Assembly (NCBI GenBank): GCA_964400105.1
Contig: CAYNTG010000064.1
Coordinates: 1-13,624, forward strand
Direction of reading: 5' to 3'
DNA length: 13,624 nucleotides
DNA from: CAYNTG01 sp964400105
Lineage (GTDB): Bacteria; UBP14; UBA6098
Shown here: positions 11,286 to 13,624 of the stretch, piece by piece
How the letters are laid out: each line of letters opens with the position of its first letter
How positions within the stretch are numbered: position 1 is the first letter of the stretch
Translations under genes and position numbers: made by a program
Notes under the pieces: generated by a model
Database searches by the model: none
What the model was told of the DNA's origin: nothing
The model's input: the letters and a program-made list of their open reading frames with translations, nothing else

Positions 11286-12974
11286 ATGGCGCTGGAGAAA
11301 AAACAGGTCGGCGAGATGCTTATCGAGAAGGGGTTGATCACTCTCGAGCAGTTGCAATTGGCCCTTAAACGGCAACAGAACAAAGGTGGCAAGCTCGGAC
11401 ATCTTCTCGTGCGAATGGGTTTTGTGAGCGAAGAACAGATCGGACAGGCATTGGCCGAGCAGATCAACATACAACACATCTCACTGAATCCGGCGGATAT
11501 CGATTCTGCGGCGGTCGGATATATCCCGGAAAATATCGCCCGAAAATATGGCCTTATACCGGTCAAAATCGACGGATCACAGCTTATAGTCGCTATGGAC
11601 GATCCGCTAAACTCCATCGCCCTCGACGTTTTGAAATTTACATCGGGAAAGCTGGTCGTGCCGGTGCTGGCGTCCAAGTCCAGGATAATGGAAGCGATCG
11701 ATAGCTTTTACATGAGAAAAAAACTTACCGAAGAAGCAATTTTACATTATAGCGATGAAGGCTTGAAGATACAAGAGGAGAAGGACCTCTCCGACCAGAA
11801 GCTTCGGTATGAATCGAAGCTCGCCGTCGCCGTTAAAGCGGTGAGGATGATCATTATCGAGGCGATCAAAAGCAACGCCACGGATATTCATATCGAGATC
11901 GACGGCAACTTCTTACGCACACGCTACCGTGTCGATGGCTTCCTTCGCGAGACCTTCATCTTCCCGGTCGAATATCACAGCGGGATCATCACACGGATGA
12001 AGGTTATGTCCAATCTGGAGGTCGGAGAGCATCTCATGCCTCAGGAGGGAAGCTGCCGGATCGAATACGATAAACGCGATGTCGATCTCCTCGTATCGAC
12101 AATTCCCACCGTTCAGGGCGAGAATATCTCGATAAGAATCCTTATTCAGAATGTCGAACGTTACGATTTGAATAAACTCGGAATGCCCGTAGCGACAAAG
12201 GAGATCATCCAGGATCACACTAACAAGGCTTCCGGTTTGATTATCACCACAGGCCCAACCGGCAGCGGCAAAACCACGACGATATATTCCATAATTCGCG
12301 GATTAAATACCATGGGTCGTAAAATCGTTACTATCGAAGATCCGGTTAGATATCGTTTTCCCCTCGTGAACCAGATATCGATTCGGCCTTCGGCGGGTCT
12401 CGATTTTCAGGTGGCGCTAAGATCTGTTCTTCGACATGATCCAGAGGTCATTTTCGTTCAGGAACTTCGGGACAAAGATACCGCCGAGATGGCGGTCAGG
12501 GCGAGTCTCGCGGGTCGGTTGATCTTGACCTCACTTCATGTTGCGGACGCTGCCGAAGCACCGTTCCGACTTATCAAAATGGGCCTCGATCCATTTCTCC
12601 TCGCCGACACCATCGATCTGATTATCGCCCAGAGACTCGTGCGTAAGCTATGCGATTATTGCAAGCAAGAGAAGATTATTAAAATCGGCGGCAGAAAGAT
12701 AAAGTCTTACGAGCCGGTTGGTTGTTCGAGATGTTTTAACGGGTACAGCGGTCAAACGGGAATATTCGAGGCATTGCCGGGCGAGGTGCTTTCCATCGAG
12801 CTTCTCAAAAAAGACATCGACGCAGATCATATTCGTAGAGCCTCACGAGAGATGGGTTACAGAACGATGTGGGAGAACAGCATCTTCCTCGTCGCGAAAG
12901 GGATCACAAGCCTCAACGAGGTCCGTCGTGCGCTGCCCACCGATTTTGCAAAGTATATCCTGAAGGAAGGTTAG
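11286..12974 (+). CDS. gspE: GspE/PilB-family secretion or type IV pilus assembly ATPase with MshEN domain
   Basis: This 562-residue cytoplasmic hexameric ATPase would power type II secretion or type IV pilus extension. The N-terminal MshEN domain contains two 24-residue copies of the c-di-GMP-binding pattern, residues 7-30 (VGEMLIEKGLITLEQLQLAL) and 36-59 (LGHLLVRMGFVSEEQIGQAL), with the expected 5-residue spacer. The ATPase core has an Asp box (TDIHIE, 199-204), Walker A GPTGSGKTT (323-331), IEDPV (350-354), a Walker B region VIFVQELRD (388-396), a His-box region LTSLHVADA, and a zinc site C456-DY-C459 and C480-SR-C483. In Walker B, Gln replaces the usual Gly (VGEIRD), and HTN is changed to HVA, so it may be a divergent paralogue. 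The ATG at 11286 has AAAGG upstream; a GTG at 11277 is less likely. No other pilus or T2SS genes are near. Confidence 0.9.
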   Translation: MALEKKQVGEMLIEKGLITLEQLQLALKRQQNKGGKLGHLLVRMGFVSEEQIGQALAEQINIQHISLNPADIDSAAVGYIPENIARKYGLIPVKIDGSQLIVAMDDPLNSIALDVLKFTSGKLVVPVLASKSRIMEAIDSFYMRKKLTEEAILHYSDEGLKIQEEKDLSDQKLRYESKLAVAVKAVRMIIIEAIKSNATDIHIEIDGNFLRTRYRVDGFLRETFIFPVEYHSGIITRMKVMSNLEVGEHLMPQEGSCRIEYDKRDVDLLVSTIPTVQGENISIRILIQNVERYDLNKLGMPVATKEIIQDHTNKASGLIITTGPTGSGKTTTIYSIIRGLNTMGRKIVTIEDPVRYRFPLVNQISIRPSAGLDFQVALRSVLRHDPEVIFVQELRDKDTAEMAVRASLAGRLILTSLHVADAAEAPFRLIKMGLDPFLLADTIDLIIAQRLVRKLCDYCKQEKIIKIGGRKIKSYEPVGCSRCFNGYSGQTGIFEALPGEVLSIELLKKDIDADHIRRASREMGYRTMWENSIFLVAKGITSLNEVRRALPTDFAKYILKEG

Positions 12975-12986
12975 ACTAATCTATTT

Positions 12987-13445
12987 ATGCCGATAAAGAT
13001 CAAAAATAAGAAAGCCTACCGGGATTACGAGATCATCGAGAAATTCGAGGCCGGTGTTGCACTTCTCGGCCCGGAGGTTAAGTCGATCCGTGCCGGGCGT
13101 GTCAGCCTCAAAGAGGCTTATGCACGCGTTATCAAAAACGAGGTATGGATTATCGGTATGCATATAAGCCCATACGACCACGCCGGTTATACGGATATCG
13201 AACCAATACGCAGGCGAAAACTTCTTCTTCATAAATTACAGATACGGCATATTTTTCGCAAGGTTGAAAAAGCTGGATGGACACTCGTTCCACTCGAGTT
13301 ATATTTCGACGAAAATAACCGCATCAAAATCCTTATCGGGCTTGGTAAGGGCCGCACAAACTACAATAAAAAGCATGTCCTCATCGAAAAGCAGAAAGTT
13401 CGCGAGGTCGAGCGCGCCCTCAAAGAACACCGGTCGGGTCGGTAG
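12987..13445 (+). CDS. smpB: SmpB, SsrA-binding protein
   Basis: SmpB binds the tRNA-like part of tmRNA and delivers it to stalled ribosomes. This 152-residue protein has normal length and clear family sequence: NKKAYRDYEIIEKFEAGVAL, LLGPEVKSIRAGRVSLKEAY, and IFRKVEKAGWTLVPLELYF. The C-terminal tail, which enters the mRNA channel, is GLGKGRTNYNKKHVLIEKQK and then VREVERALKEH; the usual (Y/H)DKR is replaced by NYNKK. It starts 12 bases after gspE with a poor ribosome binding site, so it probably depends on upstream translation or transcription. The stop lies at the edge of a repeat element. The ssrA RNA gene is 4.2 kb away on the other strand. Confidence 0.95.
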   Translation: MPIKIKNKKAYRDYEIIEKFEAGVALLGPEVKSIRAGRVSLKEAYARVIKNEVWIIGMHISPYDHAGYTDIEPIRRRKLLLHKLQIRHIFRKVEKAGWTLVPLELYFDENNRIKILIGLGKGRTNYNKKHVLIEKQKVREVERALKEHRSGR

Positions 13446-13470
13446 GCCCTACGGGCGGCCTGTGCTCCCG
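13441..13470. repeat. Repeat element, left copy of an inverted pair
   Basis: GTAGGCCCTACGGGCGGCCT followed by GTGCTCCCG begins at the smpB stop codon. A diverged copy in the opposite orientation lies at 13590-13620. Both look like the common GC-rich 'GTAGGGG...GCCTG...GTGCCC' intergenic repeat seen in many bacteria; the family link is from memory. Confidence 0.5.
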
Positions 13471-13500
13471 TAATCATCAAACAATGATGTCTTTCATATT

Positions 13501-13584
13501 GCCCTCATCCTACTAAATCCTTCTCCCAAGGGGAGAAGGACTTATAGACTCCATCTCCCTCTGGGAGAGGGCCGGGGTGAGGGC
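13501..13584. repeat. REP-like composite inverted repeat
   Basis: Outer arms GCCCTCATCC (13501-13510) and GGGTGAGGGC (13575-13584) pair with one wobble. Inside are a 10-bp perfect hairpin, TCCTTCTCCC-AAG-GGGAGAAGGA (13518-13540), and a second one, TCTCCC-TCT-GGGAGA (about 13554-13568). This layout and sequence match the widespread REP-like elements usually found between genes. It could also serve as a transcription stop after smpB. Confidence 0.72.
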
Positions 13585-13589
13585 GAAAA

Positions 13590-13620
13590 GCGGGAGGGCA
13601 CGCAGGCCCCTCCCCTACGG
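13590..13620. repeat. Repeat element, right copy of the inverted pair
   Basis: Read on the minus strand, CCGTAGGGGAGGGGCCTGCG and TGCCCTCCCGC resemble the element at 13441-13470 in opposite orientation. The two copies flank the REP-like hairpins. The element may continue beyond the window edge. Confidence 0.5.
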
Positions 13621-13624
13621 ATTT

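Noticed and set aside
11225..11677. Minus-strand 150-codon frame with an apparently hydrophobic C-terminus opposite the start of the ATPase gene
   Set aside because: It overlaps the MshEN domain antisense and has no ribosome binding site or family resemblance.

Overview
The window looks like a draft or metagenome-assembled contig from a Gram-negative, mainly anaerobic bacterium. The supporting evidence is an F420H2/rubredoxin-type flavodiiron oxygen-scavenging operon, a [NiFe]-hydrogenase maturation gene (hypD), a secretion/pilus ATPase, and large secreted proteins. One of these ends in the FlgD-like Ig/sorting domain common in the FCB group and neighbouring candidate phyla. The tmRNA tag ends in YAMAA, an ending I recall from Chlorobi-like lineages. 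Phylum-level placement is inference only. A run of exactly 100 N (8235-8334) marks a scaffold join.

Left part, minus strand (1-3658): the 5' half of a secreted protein (1-570) is followed by a clear UUCG-loop terminator. Behind the terminator lies a tight operon transcribed leftwards: a decayed GGDEF fragment, an Ogg2-type 8-oxoguanine glycosylase/lyase, a flavin reductase-rubredoxin fusion (Hrb-like) and a flavodiiron protein (FprA). Together these would pass electrons from NAD(P)H through flavin and rubredoxin to reduce O2 or NO, and would repair oxidised guanine. The rubredoxin part of the fusion has its own strong ribosome binding site and ATG.

Middle, plus strand (3857-8048): a 909-residue secreted parallel beta-helix protein is followed by an AT-rich patch. 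The patch contains the C-terminal ends of restriction-modification genes (type IIG-like, HsdS-like and possibly HsdR-like), a 207-residue protein with an RHVLSH HEPN-type motif, an unrecognised 81-residue protein and a 53-residue Cys-rich zinc-ribbon-like protein. I read this as a worn-down defence hotspot.

Stable RNA block, minus strand (8129-9134): two tRNA-Lys genes (anticodons TTT and CTT) run from a near-consensus promoter whose -35 box lies inside the end of hypD. Then comes ssrA (tmRNA) with its own promoter, a boxA-like leader element, an encoded CCA end and an intrinsic terminator. The tmRNA tail plus terminator is repeated downstream as diverged tandem copies. The N gap sits inside this repeat, flanked by identical 55-bp sequences, which suggests that it is an assembly artefact.

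Right part (9126-13624): a methyltransferase and hypD abut on the minus strand. A GspE/PilB-type ATPase with an MshEN c-di-GMP-binding domain and smpB are on the plus strand. smpB is the protein partner of the ssrA RNA, so both parts of trans-translation are in this window. The right edge is filled with REP-like inverted repeats.
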